64,000 bases of DNA from Hoplostethus atlanticus (GCA_034670405.1 JAXDDX010000063.1:643501-707500), one strand, 5' to 3'; counted from the stretch's first letter, positions 1 through 12,100 are shown. Numbers and translations: made by a program. The notes: generated from the sequence alone by a model not told the origin.

Positions 1-180
1 ACGGTAATTTTCATACACAACTATACACCTTTTAACATATATAAAAATGATACTGACAACAGGTAGTCTTTTAAAACTTTATTAGCGTTATTAGCATATG
101 ACTGATTTGAGTGTACGCAATCTTTCATATCAAAATGTTACTTGCTATAACGTGTCGAGTATCCGTTGCTGAGCCATCAG

Positions 181-343
181 TCCTTGTCACCTGGCCAACA
201 AAGACCGAGCTGCCGCCTCAGACCAGCTTATGCGGGCCAACAGGGTGATTGGACACTACCACACCCACTACAGCCAGAGGGGTGGTTCGGGACTCTCTGT
301 CATGACGTCATCACAAGAAAGTGATAATGTACCCTACAATTAA
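181..343 (+). CDS. putative last coding exon of an unrecognised host gene
   Basis: A short open frame follows a plausible splice acceptor (cag at 178-180) and ends in TAA at 341-343. Base 181 would complete a split codon, then 53 codons follow. The peptide is polar and gene-like: it contains HLANKDRAAASDQLMRANR near its start and ends QESDNVPYN. A polyadenylation signal AATAAA lies about 230 bases downstream at 574-579, as expected for a terminal exon. Upstream exons would lie outside the window. I do not recognise the family. The main alternative is a chance open frame, since 54 codons without a stop is not strong evidence alone. Confidence 0.4.
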
Positions 344-1070
344 CTATGGGCTAGTCCCATTGTGTATATAGCACTGCTTGTGTGACTGGAAGTTAGTTAG
401 TTTTTGTTTGGGCACAGCATTGATGGCTTCATTTTGACTTAGCTCTGTTTATGTTGACCAATATAGTTTTATGGCTCTAGAGCAAGTCTTTAAGTTGAAG
501 TCTATGTCTTTTGTTGTTACTTGTTTTGTTACTGGTTTTGTTACCCATCTTAAATAACTAAATATTTTGGGCTAATAAAAAAACCTTTATTTTTCATACC
601 ACCTGATCCCAGTCGTACTGCAAACCTCACACTTGCATTTTTCATTTTTTTAAATTTCTGTTTCTGAAAGGAAAATAGAATGATCAAAAAATACATGGAC
701 CGTTGTGGCAGAGAAAAATCTAAATTCTATTGATTTATAATAATATGAATTTTCCTAGATCATAGACCATTAAATAAAAGTTGAATTGGCTAAAACGCTG
801 ATTTATATTTATTTTTTTTGAGAAAAAAAGAATGGAAAGGAGAGGCAACGTTTAATTTCTTCAATTTCACTTTTCATTTTGCTTGTTTTTTTTAATGTTT
901 CTTTTTCTCTTTTCCATTAAGTTTTCTATTTCATTTTCTATTTTCAAATTGCCATTTAATCTTTTCCATTTTCATTTTCCCTTTTTTTATTTTCATTTTA
1001 TTTTGGTATGATCATTCCTAGTGCTACAGTAAAAAAAAATAAACTAACAATTGCATTTTCATACATTTTC
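344..1070. other. possible 3' UTR, then AT-rich noncoding sequence
   Basis: Bases 344-600 could be the 3' UTR of the preceding exon, ending near the AATAAA at 574-579. From about 600 to 1070 the sequence is T- and A-rich with pyrimidine stretches. I see no gene or recognisable repeat there. Confidence 0.4.
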
Positions 1071-1074
1071 GATT

Positions 1075-1290
1075 AATCCTCCATATGAGGAATGAAAAAA
1101 CTCAGCTTCACTTAGAGAACAATTGACAAAGCTTAAATATTAAAAACCTACAAATTGTTCCAATAATCTCCATCAGGGTTACAGGATTGCAGGCATAGTT
1201 AACGATAAATATATTCAACCACATCCAAAATGGCCACCTCAGGGCCCATAGACCAATCAGACACCAGTATTTAAAAATACAGTTAAAATG
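1075..1290. repeat. interspersed repeat copy, uninterrupted version
   Basis: This stretch is similar to the sequence flanking both sides of the 29158-36379 element. Shared landmarks are attgacaaagct (about 1121), cagggttacagga (about 1175) and tcagggcccataga (about 1240). In this copy the two halves are contiguous, so it represents an empty site for that later insertion. The superfamily of the repeat is unknown. Confidence 0.6.
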
Positions 1291-1859
1291 AAAGATCCAA
1301 AAGGCCTCCTTTTCTTTTCTATGGAAATTAAAATCACCTCCTCTTGGGCAAACCTAGACCTAGAATAAGGAATGGTCCAGCAAGAGACTTTGTCACATTG
1401 GTCACTTGTGTGCATGCTGTGCTTAGTGAAAGAAATTCTGTTACAATTGCAGTGCATGAGGTGTCTTGGTGGCTCAGTTGGCTAGGGCCCATACATGTAA
1501 TGCTATAATCACATCCACAGTTTGTTTTCTTTGGTCCGAACCATAGTGGAAAAGTTCACTGTGTTGCATTTTTGTATATGGTTAGTTTAGATTCACAATG
1601 TCCAATTACAAGAGAACCAGAGCTTATACACTGAAGTCCCAAGGACTCACAAATGGATCATTTATTGGACAGAGTTTTGGTAACTTGTAATGTCTTGTAA
1701 TATTGGCAAAGGTCGAGGTGGGGAGTGAAGACAAATCTGATTCCAGTCCCTCTAACTGTAGCTAACCATGATATGAGCATCAGTTGAGACCTGCATTTTT
1801 AGGTCTCGGTGCAGTTCTATTTCTCGTAGGCTTTGGCTTTGCCTTATGGGTTATGCTCG
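1291..1859. other. noncoding, nothing recognised
   Basis: Only short chance open frames occur here. I see no splice-framed exon, RNA gene or clear mobile-element end. Confidence 0.4.
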
Positions 1860-1978
1860 TGCGCGAGCACTGAAAATTCAACAATGCACCTATCAGCTGA
1901 GGCTCTGCCCCCAAGCTCCTGTATATAATGCTGTGTCTCCCGGCATTCGTCCTCCTTTTTCTTTCAGCGAACACCTAA
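1860..1978 (+). repeat. left arm of an inverted repeat with a TATA box
   Basis: The block containing actgaaaattcaacaatgca, a GC-rich 'ctctgcccccaagc' segment, a TATATAA box at 1922-1928 and ttctttcagcgaac is repeated in inverse orientation at 2675-2795. The arrangement suggests a promoter-bearing terminal repeat of a retroelement, with the two promoters facing each other. The element type is not established; inverted terminal repeats would fit a DIRS-like remnant, but I see no tyrosine recombinase or reverse transcriptase. Confidence 0.55.
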
Positions 1979-2674
1979 GCTAAAGAAGATCATGCATTCT
2001 TCTCCGTCCTTTCCCATTGCTCTAATTACTACTGGATGCTCAGCCTTATTTTCCTTGGTTACAGTTCGTAACCCCGTACATAAGACTGATGCGCTCTGGA
2101 GGGACGGATCCTGTCCACCTAGTCTGGCTGTTCAAGCTGTAGCTTTCCTGCTAGTTTTACCTGGACCATTAATTCGAGTTTATTGCCTATGTTCCAACCC
2201 TCTGCACTAGGTAGCGCTAGACGGGTTGGCATGGTGGCTTGTCATGCTGTTAGGTTAGCGCCAGTATGCTAACACCTTTTTCATCCATACGAACGCCTAT
2301 GTTCGCATGAAGAAACAGCAGACTCTGTATAGGGATAACTGACTGTCAGTTTATCCAGGCTCCCTCTTGGTGTCAACTGCATGGTTCAGTGAACACAAGA
2401 TGGCAGTGGTTTGATTATACTGTATTTTCATGTGATGCATGAACTTGAGTATGAATCAAACATGACCAGGAAGTACTGGATTATGTATGTTATTCAGAAT
2501 ATGCTTGTGTCTTTTGCCCCTCGGGCCTTTGGGTCCAGCAGGGGTACATCGATCGGGCTCCACTCGTGGCTTCGCCTTAAACGGCGAAGAGAAATAGAAC
2601 GATAGTTATGTACTATAACTCTAGTTCTATGATCATAGGAAAAGCTGTTTAGTTTCACACCTGCTATACCCTCC

Positions 2675-2795
2675 ATGGTTCGCAGAAAGAAAATCGTGGA
2701 GGATGACTGACGGGAGACACGGCATTATATACAGGCGCTTGGGGGCGGAGCCCCAGCTGATAGGTGCATCGTTGAATTTTCAGTGCTCAGTACAT
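2675..2795 (-). repeat. right arm of the inverted repeat with a TATA box
   Basis: This is the reverse-complement partner of 1860-1978. It includes the shared GC-rich box and a TATATAA on the minus strand at 2725-2731. The arms differ at scattered positions, so the duplication is not fresh. The roughly 700-base interior (1979-2674) holds no convincing gene. Confidence 0.55.
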
Positions 2796-2879
2796 AACTA
2801 TCGTTATTTTGTGCGAATAAGTTCAAATGGCATTGTTCTCACCTGGCCAAAAAGTTTGAATAAACTGTTCCAAATATGC

Positions 2880-3020
2880 TCGGTGTGAACACGCCCTTAC
2901 TGTGACATCCTGGGTTCAAATCTGGCCTGTGACCTTTGTCGCATGTCACCCCCTACCATCTCCCTTCTTTCCTATCTCCGTTAAACTGTCTGATAAAGCT
3001 GAAATGGCAAAAAGAAAAAC
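2880..3020 (+). repeat. tRNA-derived SINE fragment
   Basis: A B-box-like segment (cctgggttcaaatctggcc) is followed by the pyrimidine-rich tail 'gacctttgtcgcatgtcacc...ctatctc...aaatggcaaaaag', which is common at the 3' end of fish SINEs. The A-box half is missing or degraded. Confidence 0.45.
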
Positions 3021-3631
3021 GTAAGAAAAGAATTGCAGAGCTTTTTAAAACTGTTACAACTAATTTACTGCCACATACACACACACACAGCTTCCCAGCT
3101 CCCTGGAGCAAGGCGCGATTGCTATCGGCCCCGGGAAGGCACACCTAGGAGGCCTTACCTAATTGAAGCGATGCCACGGCAGTTAAATTAACGAGACTAA
3201 GTGGCAGCGTGACAAGAGTTGGCACTGCGCTCTGTAAGCAAATCATCATTCATGGGCACTGTAATGCTGTTAAAAAGCAAAGATAGTAGATGGTGAACAG
3301 CGAGGGAGCGCGCACACCTCATGGGACTGGAGCCCGTGAAGGAACATGATGCAGATAGTGTAGCAGGAGAAAGAAGCTCTGTTTGGTTATTTGGAAAGGG
3401 AGAAGAGGGAGGGAGGGAGTAAAAAGCTATTGTGGATTGTGGCTGTACTGGGCACTTCCTAGGTGTGAATGCATGTAGCTGTGTGAATGTGAAGTAGGGC
3501 GGTGCTGAAAATGCACTGCAAACATTCTCTGGCTTGAAAAGGGAGCAGAATGTCTGTTGTCTTGTATGCAACCTACAACAGGCAGACATGAGTTCACTGA
3601 TGTAGCAAGCTGAGAGAGGGACACCAACGCT

Positions 3632-3663
<32 letters not shown>

Positions 3664-4497
3664 GGTTGCACTTTTTATTCTGGTGGGAGAGTCTCATCAC
3701 TGCAGTGACAGTAAGCGAGGAGAGGAGAACAGTTACCCCTCAGCCCTCATTATGATGGTCTCACACACACGTACACACACACACACACATGGCTCAGCAC
3801 AAGCGAAATGAAGGGTAAAACACTGATATTTGTTCATTCTCTCAAACTCACTTCCTCGGTAAAGCTCTGAGTTTCACATCAATATTCTGCATGCATTATA
3901 CATTGAACAATACTGAAATGTTTTCAGGATGTATGATGTATTAAGCAGTCTGGAGTGTATGACGTATGAGTTTGACGTATACATGTGAGGTATTATCCAC
4001 ATAGATTCTTGAAGTTTGACTTGAATTAGCTTTTTGAAACTTTTGCGGCTATTGTAACCCAAAATCATGTTTAGCTGGTCCATGACCGTGTGGGGCCTCT
4101 GAGCGACGGTGCAACCAGACGCCCCTACTTTTACTTTGAAACAGATTCTCCAGGGAAGCTTTTCCCAAAAACCTCTAATTCATAAGAGACTGGGTTTGAC
4201 TGTATTTGAACTCTAGTGTAATTCCTACTTGTAGCATAACAAAAGTAAATGTGCTAAAATCGATAACGTAATCAACAATGTAATAAAATCCTGAAGTTAT
4301 GAATAATATCCCATGATCCTGTCAAGCATTATGGTTTTGCATCATTGCTCATGAATAGTTACAAAGATATCTTGAAGGACACACCAAACGAACCAACATA
4401 CAGAGTCAACAAAGTCAAAAAAACAAAAGTCAACAACGCAACTGACTGGCTGGCAGTATCCATCATTGTGGCATTGAGCTGTTATGTTTCTTCTTCT
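3021..4497. other. noncoding with AC/TG microsatellites
   Basis: There are (TG)n at about 3634-3659 and (AC)n at about 3763-3790, with no supported gene. The long minus-strand frame spanning 3197-3700 has low-complexity composition and no recognisable domain. Confidence 0.5.
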
Positions 4498-4600
4498 ACA
4501 TCATTACATTCATAGTCATTTAGCAGACGCTGCTATCCAAAGCGACTTACTGAAGGCGATAGCCAACACTATGTGGGGCTCAAACTGACGACCCTGAGAC
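4498..4600 (-). mobile_element. SINE body, 3' half of a SINE split by Harbinger
   Basis: Read on the minus strand this carries a degenerate tRNA B box just left of the Harbinger end, followed by the 'gtaagtcgctttggatagc...gtctgctaaatgac' segment that is very common in fish SINEs. The missing 5' head lies beyond the Harbinger and the MITE at 16441-16474. Together the halves give an A box (tagctcagtcggtagagc) and B box in the right order. Confidence 0.6.
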
Positions 4601-4821
4601 TATGGCCGAATCCCAATTCTCATTTTCACCCCTACGGCTCGTTTTCGAGGGCTCCCTCGCCCTTTGGTTTGGCCCTCGGAACAGAGTCACAAGGGGTAGT
4701 GGTAGAAATCTCTCCCTAAGAAATGGGACAACCCTTCAAGACGCTGATACGTCATCAGTAGTCGTCGATGGCGTTTATGTAAACAGACGCGATGAGTTGC
4801 CGGACATTTTTAAATCTCACA

Positions 4822-6351
4822 ATGCCGTCTTCAGCTGTGATGATTTCTCTTGCGTGGGCTATAGGCATCTTTTTGCGGTTGTCAACAGTAAATCGGAGGA
4901 ATGTGAGAAGGAGAAGACTTCTTCAACGCCTTGGAATGCTGATGTATCAGTTTGAGGTATGTAGGATAGACCGCAAACAAGTTTTCTTGCCTAGCTACAT
5001 GCTAGGCTAGGCAATGTCCGGCAATGTCCGGCAACTAGCTAGCTAGTATAGTAACTAACGTTAATGTTGGATCAACCCGTTTGTGATACGTAATGTCAAA
5101 TAAACGACCGTTTACTTTATTGATTTGTGTGTTGATTGTGTGATGATCTGTGTGCAGGTCTGATTGAATAGAATAATGTACACATGCATTGTATGTAGCT
5201 ATTAACGTGTTTGTGCCACATCTGTTTGGTTTGGGGGATGGGGAAATGCCACATTTCCCGCAGTTCCACCTAGTAAAAGTCCTTCCAATTCAGACTCAAT
5301 GATGTGAATTTATTTTATTTTCCAGATTGGTAATCCTACGGCATACTGCAATGTGAATCACAACATGCCCATCCTGCGTTTGTGGTTGAACGTAGAGGCC
5401 GAGCTGAAGCAGGACTTCCGCCTCAGCAGAAGAGCCATGCATGGTCTGCAGAGGCTCCTACAGAGGGAACAGGACCATGGCTGGGGTAATCAGTTGGAAG
5501 TCCTGATCTATGTTTACTGGCTGGCACATGGACTGTCCTATCAGGTTGTATCCCGTGTCTTCAATGTGCCAAAATCCACAGTCCACCGCGTCATCCACAA
5601 AGTAGGACAACACATATGGATCAATCGAGCAATCTGTTTCCCACAGGCAGGACAGCTTCACGCAGTTGGGCAAGGATTTGTCCAGCTCTCAGGAAGCCCT
5701 GCCTTCAACAAAGTTGTGGGTGCAATAGACGGCTGCCATATCAGGATCAAACCCCCTCAACAGTACCGACTGGACTATTTGAATTACAAAGGATTCTTTT
5801 CAATCAACATGCAGGCAATTTGTGATTCTAATGGGAGGTTCCTGGATATCTTTGTTGGTTACCCAGGGTCGGTTCATGACACACGCATCATGAAAAACAA
5901 CAGTTTTTACAGGGCAAGACAGTACCCTCCCACAGGTTACATCCTTCTGGGTGATGGTGGCTATCCCTGTTTGGTCACACCAGTCTGCCTAATAACGCCT
6001 TACAAGGAGCCCATTAACGGACATATACAGGGGCGCTTCAATTATTACCATTCCAGGGGGCGCAGCATAATCGAAAGGGCTTTTGGAATCATGAAGACAA
6101 GATGGAGGTCTACCCTTTTCAGAGCCTTGGCGGTTAAACCCACATTTGCACCTTTGGTTATTGCGTCCTGTGCCTTTCTACACAATGTGTGTCTGGATAA
6201 TGGGGACATGTTGGAGCCAGATGCAGATGTTGCACAGAACATCCTTGACCCCCAACCTCCCCGTGAGCCCCTTGCAGATGGTGAGAGCTCTGGGAACGCT
6301 ACAAGGGATGGACTGGCTGCCTTGGTCTCGGGCCATGTACAAGACCCATAG
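4822..6351 (+). CDS. PIF/Harbinger DDE transposase (HARBI1-like), two exons
   Basis: Exon 1 (4822-4956) starts at ATG and ends before gtatgt. Exon 2 (5326-6351) follows ttttccag and stays in frame, giving about 386 residues, usual for Harbinger transposases. Exon 1 encodes a basic stretch (NRRNVRRRRLLQRL). Exon 2 has an N-terminal helix-turn-helix-like part (VSRVFNVPKSTVHRVIHKVG) and a DDE_Tnp_4-type core: first Asp in VGAIDGCHIRI (about residue 179), second in LLGDGGYP (about 253), Glu in SIIERAFGIMK (about 293). It would act in the nucleus with the Myb-like partner to cut at the terminal repeats. No stop or frameshift is visible. It is clearly an element gene and not host HARBI1, because it sits inside element ends. 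Activity would need a functional Myb partner from another copy. Confidence 0.85.
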
Positions 6352-6359
6352 TGCTGTCT

Positions 6360-6864
6360 GTGATCCATAAATGGATAAGTGTATATAGTTTGTTTGTCAG
6401 CTATGTTCGAACCGTTTAAAATCATTTATTTTTCATTTGAATATTTTTCCTTGATGCACACAGATGCTGATTATAGCTTATCTCCAGGATGTTCACAAGT
6501 TATTTTTCCCAAAATAATACTGTTGTACTGTGAATCAATATATCAATAATACTGTAAATTTTGTAATACTAAAATATCTGTCTCAGGAATTTTACTGTTT
6601 AGTTTGTATGTCTTGTGAATGTAACTACTAACCACGTGGAAAAATGAGTTATGATTACATAAGAAAATGTTATTCATGCTCTCACAATCTGTTAGAAACA
6701 GAAATATTTATTTGGCAGTCATAACTTAAAAACACTGAACATTGATGCTTGAGGTAGAGCGTATAAAAATGAAAAAATAGAACTATATAGAACAATTCAA
6801 AATCTTAAATAAACACTAACATGAACAAGTGATGTGAATGTATAAAAAAAAATAGCAAATTAAA
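6360..6864. other. intergenic spacer between the convergent Harbinger genes
   Basis: AT-rich sequence between the transposase stop and the 3' end of the Myb-like gene. No separate gene is seen. Confidence 0.5.
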
Positions 6865-7651
6865 TTAAAATTTGTCCACCATATTTTCAAAGAGGTTTAA
6901 AAAGCGTTCTGTTTTTGCCTCGCTCTCCTCGTGACGCTTCTGCTCTTTCGCACTTTCTTTAGACAAAAACTCTAACAGGGCATTGCTCTTCCTCCTTTTT
7001 TGGGGGGGGGGGGGGGGGTTGGGGTAGCAGTGGGAGAGGCTATGGCTGAGGTAGAGCCTGCCACGGGCATAGCTATGCCAGACGGAGAGGCTGCTGAGAT
7101 GGAGGGGATGGGCTCTGTGGCCTCGCCACTGGGCTCTACGATGTCCTGAAAGAAAACAAAAGATAAGAAATTATGTCAGAACTGGGTGATATGGCCACAT
7201 GTTGCTTACAATATATAATAACTATGTTGACAAAATGTCAATTACAACATGACTTTGACAAGCCATGTATCCATTCCCCTATCCAAAGATTATTAATAAA
7301 TTCCAGGCTACATAGCTTCTTTAAAACAATTACTATTGCATTACTTGGTATTACTATAAATGTGATTGTAGCTAATCTTCAAACCTTACCATAAGCATTG
7401 CTGTGGGACCAGCATCGGGACCAAATGATGCTACCACAAAAGGAGGTTCGATGGAAGGCCTGGCACCCAACACCTCGTGCATCTCCTGATAAAACTGCCA
7501 GCTGGCAGTAGTGATGGCCGATTCGCTAACGAATCGTTCAAAAGAACCGAATTAGTTAAGTGAGTGAGTTGATTCGACTCGCACACGCGACTGAATTGAT
7601 TCAGCAGCGGTTATAGCAGCGCCAGAAAAAAAAAAAATTATTTTAAAAATC

Positions 7652-8303
7652 ACCAGTTAATTTATCAAACATCTTAAACATTACAAAAACTGTTGTCAAT
7701 GTATATAGAATGTAATAGATCACTACATTATTACATTGGCCTTTTTCATAATCCAATATGGCTCCTTGATCCGGCGGGTAAGCGGAAGTAGTCTCTCTCG
7801 TTCATCGGACGAGAACCACTGATCCGACTGAGCGGCTCGCGAATGAGTCGAGAGAGACTGAGCGGCTCGCGAACGAGAGGGCAGATGAACGAGAGAGACT
7901 GAGCGGCTCGCGAACGAGTCGAGAGAGCAGATGAACGAGAGAGACTGAGCGGCTCGCGAACGAGTCGAGAGAGCAGATGAACGAGAGAGCAGATGAATAT
8001 CGGACTTCTCGGACTCAATCGGACATCTCGCGAACGAGTTGAGAGAGCAGATGAACGAGAGAACAGATGAATATCGGACTTCTCGGACTCAATCGGACAT
8101 CTCGCGAACCGAGAGAGCAGATGTCCGAGATGTCCGAGCGGTTCACGTCTGATGAACGAGAGAGACTACTTCCGCGTACCTGCCGGATCAAGGACCATAC
8201 TGGATCGTGAAAAAGGCCAATGTAATAATGTAGCGATCTATTCTGCACACATTGACAACAGTTTTTGTTGTTTAAGATGTTGTTTAATAAATTAACTGGT
8301 AAC
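7652..8303. repeat. long inverted repeat with a minisatellite in the loop
   Basis: Arms of about 150 bases (7652-7805 and 8150-8303) are near-perfect reverse complements. Each includes tacattattacattggcc and ccttgatccggc. Between them lies an imperfect tandem repeat with a unit built from gagagactgagcggctcgcg, aacgagtcgagagagcag and atgaacga. The structure would fold into a large hairpin. Confidence 0.75.
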
Positions 8304-8520
8304 TGGGTAAACTATAAGCCATTTAACATTTAACATTGGTCAACAAAACTGTCTCTATTAGAAAAAGAAAGTCAAGAGCACACAAAATAAAATGAAATCA
8401 ATAGCAATACTCTGTGTAAATACTATAAATATTATTATTATCATTAACCTGTAGTTTAGTTGGTGTTTTACAATTGGTTACACATCTGGTTTGAAAGGGG
8501 TGGCGCTCATGTGATTCCAT

Positions 8521-8595
8521 TACTAGTATAGCTTAGTTAGTAGAGCATCAGACTCTCATGCTGAGGATTGTAGGTTCAAACCTTGCATGGGGTGG
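8521..8595 (+). repeat. tRNA-like sequence inside the hAT MITE
   Basis: An A box (tagcttagttagtagagc) and a B box (taggttcaaacc) have tRNA spacing, with an anticodon-arm-like segment between them. The acceptor ends do not pair, so this is a tRNA relic or SINE head, not a functional tRNA. I do not assign an isotype. Confidence 0.5.
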
Positions 8596-9102
8596 TATGT
8601 TTTTGTTGGTGAATCATAATGAATCGATTCAGAATCGATGCACTTCTATCGGACGGCTCGAAAGAATCGAGTTAGTTAAAAGAGTCGGTCTTCCCATCAC
8701 TAGCTGGCAGCAGTTTCCTGTTCTCCATCGGTTCCTGATCCCATTTTGGGAGTTTTCAGGTCCTGCAATAAACACACACACAATGATATAACTCTATACC
8801 AGGGGTACTCAAATACAAATCTTAAAGGTCCACAAAGAAAATTTTCAATAAGACAAAGGTCCATTTATTAAGGTCAGTCAAGCTTTTAAACAATTATAAT
8901 AGAATCTACAAATCACCATTTCCCCATTTTCCCCCCAACCGGTACACACACCCACCCACCAAAGGTGAATTAAAAACCATACAAAGAATCAAAGTCCAAA
9001 TAAGTCCAGAACTATTGTACATTGTGTCAAACACTGCTGCTTAATGAGAGAAGTGGCACCTTTGGTCTGTTGCCAAGACTTTGAACTTTGGCACAAAAGG
9101 TG

Positions 9103-12100
9103 TTTTTTGCTCAAACACATCGGCACTAACATCATACGAACGCAGCACACTTTTGGACATAAACTTTTGCGCAAAACAAAGGTTTTTGTCCACTTTTCCC
9201 ATCGACCCAGCGTGGCCGGCAGAGATAGTACGAGCGAGCCACAACAACAACAGTGGAGACTCACCTACGGGGAGACGAAGGAGGAAACATCGGGGAAAAC
9301 GGAGCGGAATTCGGAACAGACTGAGAGTTCAAGCCCACCGTCCACCTCTGCCCAGCATCCTTCTTGCTAACGTCCAGTCTCTGGATAATAAGTTGGATGA
9401 TGTTAGGGCGAGGATGAGATTCCAACGGGACATGAGGGATTGTAACGTCTTTTGTCTGACGGAAACATGGCTGACCCCGCTGGTGCCGGATCGAGTCATA
9501 TGCCCAACTGAGTCCTTCTCTGTTTTCCGTGCGGATAGAACGGAAGAGTCTGGCAAATCTAAGGGTGGAGGGGTTTGCTTCATGACCAACAACAAGTGGT
9601 GCAACCCCAAGGACATTAAGACTCTTTCTCGTTCCTGCTCGTCGAACCTGGAACATCTGACTATCTCATGCCGTCCATTCTACCTTCCCCGGGAGTTCAG
9701 CTCGATCATCACCACAGCCGTCTACATACCACCACAAGCGGACACCGACGTAGCACTATCGGACCTACATGATGTGTTATGTCGGCATCAGAACAAGCAT
9801 CCCGATGCGGCTATGGTGGTGGCTGGGGACTTTAATAGGGCGAACCTAAAAAAAGTCATGCCGAACTTTCATCAGCACATTACGTGTGCTACCAGAGGGG
9901 AAAGAACGTTGGACCACTGCTATACGCCGTTCAAGAGAGGCTACAAGGCTGTCTCTCTCCCTCCGTTCGGCAAATCAGACCATGCCGCCATTTTCCTGCT
10001 ACCGGAGTATAAACAAAGGATAGCACGGGAAGCGGTAGTGACGAGGGACGTAAAGCGGTGGTCTGACCAATCAGAGGCTGAGCTACAGGACGCTCTGCGT
10101 GACGTCGACTGGGACATGTTCCAATCCAGTTCCAGGGACGTCAGCGAGTTTACGGAAGTAGTAACGAGCTTCATAGCAACGCTAGTGGACACCATCATCC
10201 CCACGGTGAAAGTTAGGTCCTTTCCTAACCAAAAACCGTGGGTTGATAAATCCATCCGCGACGCTTTGAACGCCCGCACTGCTGCCTATAACTCCGGTCT
10301 TGTATCCGGCAACATGGACGAGCACAAGGCAGCGTCCTATGGACTGAGAAGGGCGGTGAAGGAGGCCAAGAGGAGGTATAGGGACAGAGTGGAGTCGCAG
10401 ATGGAGCAGCGCGACACCAGACGCCTATGGCAGGGGCTACGGACTATAACGGACTACCAGGGCAGACCCCCCGCAATTGTGAGTGCCGACGCATCCCTAG
10501 CGGAGGACCTGAACTCATTCTATGCACGGTTTGAGGCTAGCAACAACAGCGCTAGCTCGCCGGCTAACAACATCACCGTTAGCGTAGCCGAAGTGAGTTC
10601 TACCGCTGGGGATGAACACACACTCTCTGTGACCGAGCACAGTGTGAGGAGGGCTCTGACGAGGGTGAACACCAGGAAAGCTGCTGGTCCGGATGGCATA
10701 TCTGGGCGAGTACTGAAGACCTGTGCTAATCAGCTAGCTCCAGTGTTCACCACTATATTCAACATCTCCCTGGCTGAGTCTGTGGTCCCCGCCTGCTTCA
10801 AGAGATCCACTATTGTCCCTGTGCCCAAGAATGCTTCTCCAGCATGCTTGAATGACTACCGACCGGTGGCCCTCACCTCGGTGGTCATGAAATGCTTCGA
10901 GAGGCTGATAAAGGACTACATCTGCGCCTTCCTCCCTTGCTCCATGGACCCGCTGCAGTTTGCTTATCGTCCCAACAGATCCACGGATGATGCTGTCTCC
11001 CAGGTACTGCACACCACACTCTCTCATCTGGACAGCCGGAAGGGGGGCTATGTGAGACTGCTGTTCATTGACTATAGTTCAGCTTTCAATACCATAGTCC
11101 CCACCAGACTGGCTGGCAAGTTGATGGAGCTGGGACTGAACACCCCCCTGTGTGCCTGGATCCTGGACTTCCTGACCGCCAGGCCCCAGGTGGTCAGGGT
11201 GGGTAGACACACCTCCAACCCCCTCACCCTGAACACAGGATCCCCCCAGGGTTGCGTCCTCAGCCCCCTACTGTACTCCCTGTACACACATGACTGTGTG
11301 GCCAGGTTCAGCTCCAACACCATCATTAAGTTTGCGGATGACACAGTGGTGGTGGGCCTGATCTCCAACAACGACGAGAAGGCCTACCTGGAGGAAGTTG
11401 CTGATCTGTCACTCTGGTGCCAGGACAACAGCCTCCTCCTGAATGTCACCAAAACTAAGGAGCTGATTGTGGACTTTAGGAGGACACAACAACAGAGGAC
11501 GTACTCACCACTGGGGATTAATGGGAATACTGTGGAGAGGGTGAGCAGGTATAAATACCTGGGAGTCCACATCACCGAAGATCTCACATGGTCCACACAC
11601 ACTGACACTCTGGTGAGAAAGGCGAGGCAGCGCCTTTACCACCTCAGGCAACTGAGGAAATTTAAAGTCTCCCGGAGGATCCTTCAGTCCTTCTACTCTG
11701 GAGCTGTGGAGAGCATCCTGACAGGAAGCATCACTGCCTGGTTTGGCAACAGCTCCGCTCAGGACAGGAAGGCTCTGCAGAGAGTAGTGCGTTCGGCTGA
11801 GCGCACTATTGGAACTACACTCCCCACCCTGCAGGACTTGTACACCAGGAGGTGCAGAACCAGAGCCTGCAGGATCATGAAGGATCCTCACCACCCCAAC
11901 AACGGACTGTTTCAGCTGCTGCGGTCAGGCAAGCGCCTCCGTAGTCATGCTGCCAAAACAGAGAGACTGAGACGGAGTTTCTTTCCTCAGGCCATCAGGA
12001 CTGTGAACTCTGACCTCACCAGGGCCCCCACCAAGATACACACACTGCCCCTCTTATGCACACACACACACTTAGGTAAAGACTACACATAATTTATAAT

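Larger units (their letters stand above)
7509..8702. mobile_element. nonautonomous hAT element (MITE-like) in a Myb exon
   Basis: It starts TAGTGATGGCC and ends CCATCACTA, and is flanked by a perfect 8-bp duplication GCTGGCAG (7501-7508 and 8703-8710), diagnostic of hAT. Removing it restores the Myb-like reading frame across the junction (AASWQFYQEM). It encodes no transposase. The subterminal 'gaatcgttcaaaagaacc' motif resembles the ends of the ZBED-type hAT at 37024-45106, so that family is a plausible source of transposase. Confidence 0.85.

Noticed and set aside
3197-3700. 167-codon minus-strand frame
   Set aside because: It begins in a TG microsatellite (His-Thr repeats) and shows no recognisable domain or splice support.
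4822-6351. Host HARBI1 gene
   Set aside because: The gene lies between Harbinger terminal repeats with the usual convergent Myb-like partner, so it is an element transposase.
8521-8595. Functional tRNA gene
   Set aside because: A and B boxes are present but the acceptor ends do not pair and the anticodon stem is mispaired; it is a relic inside a MITE.
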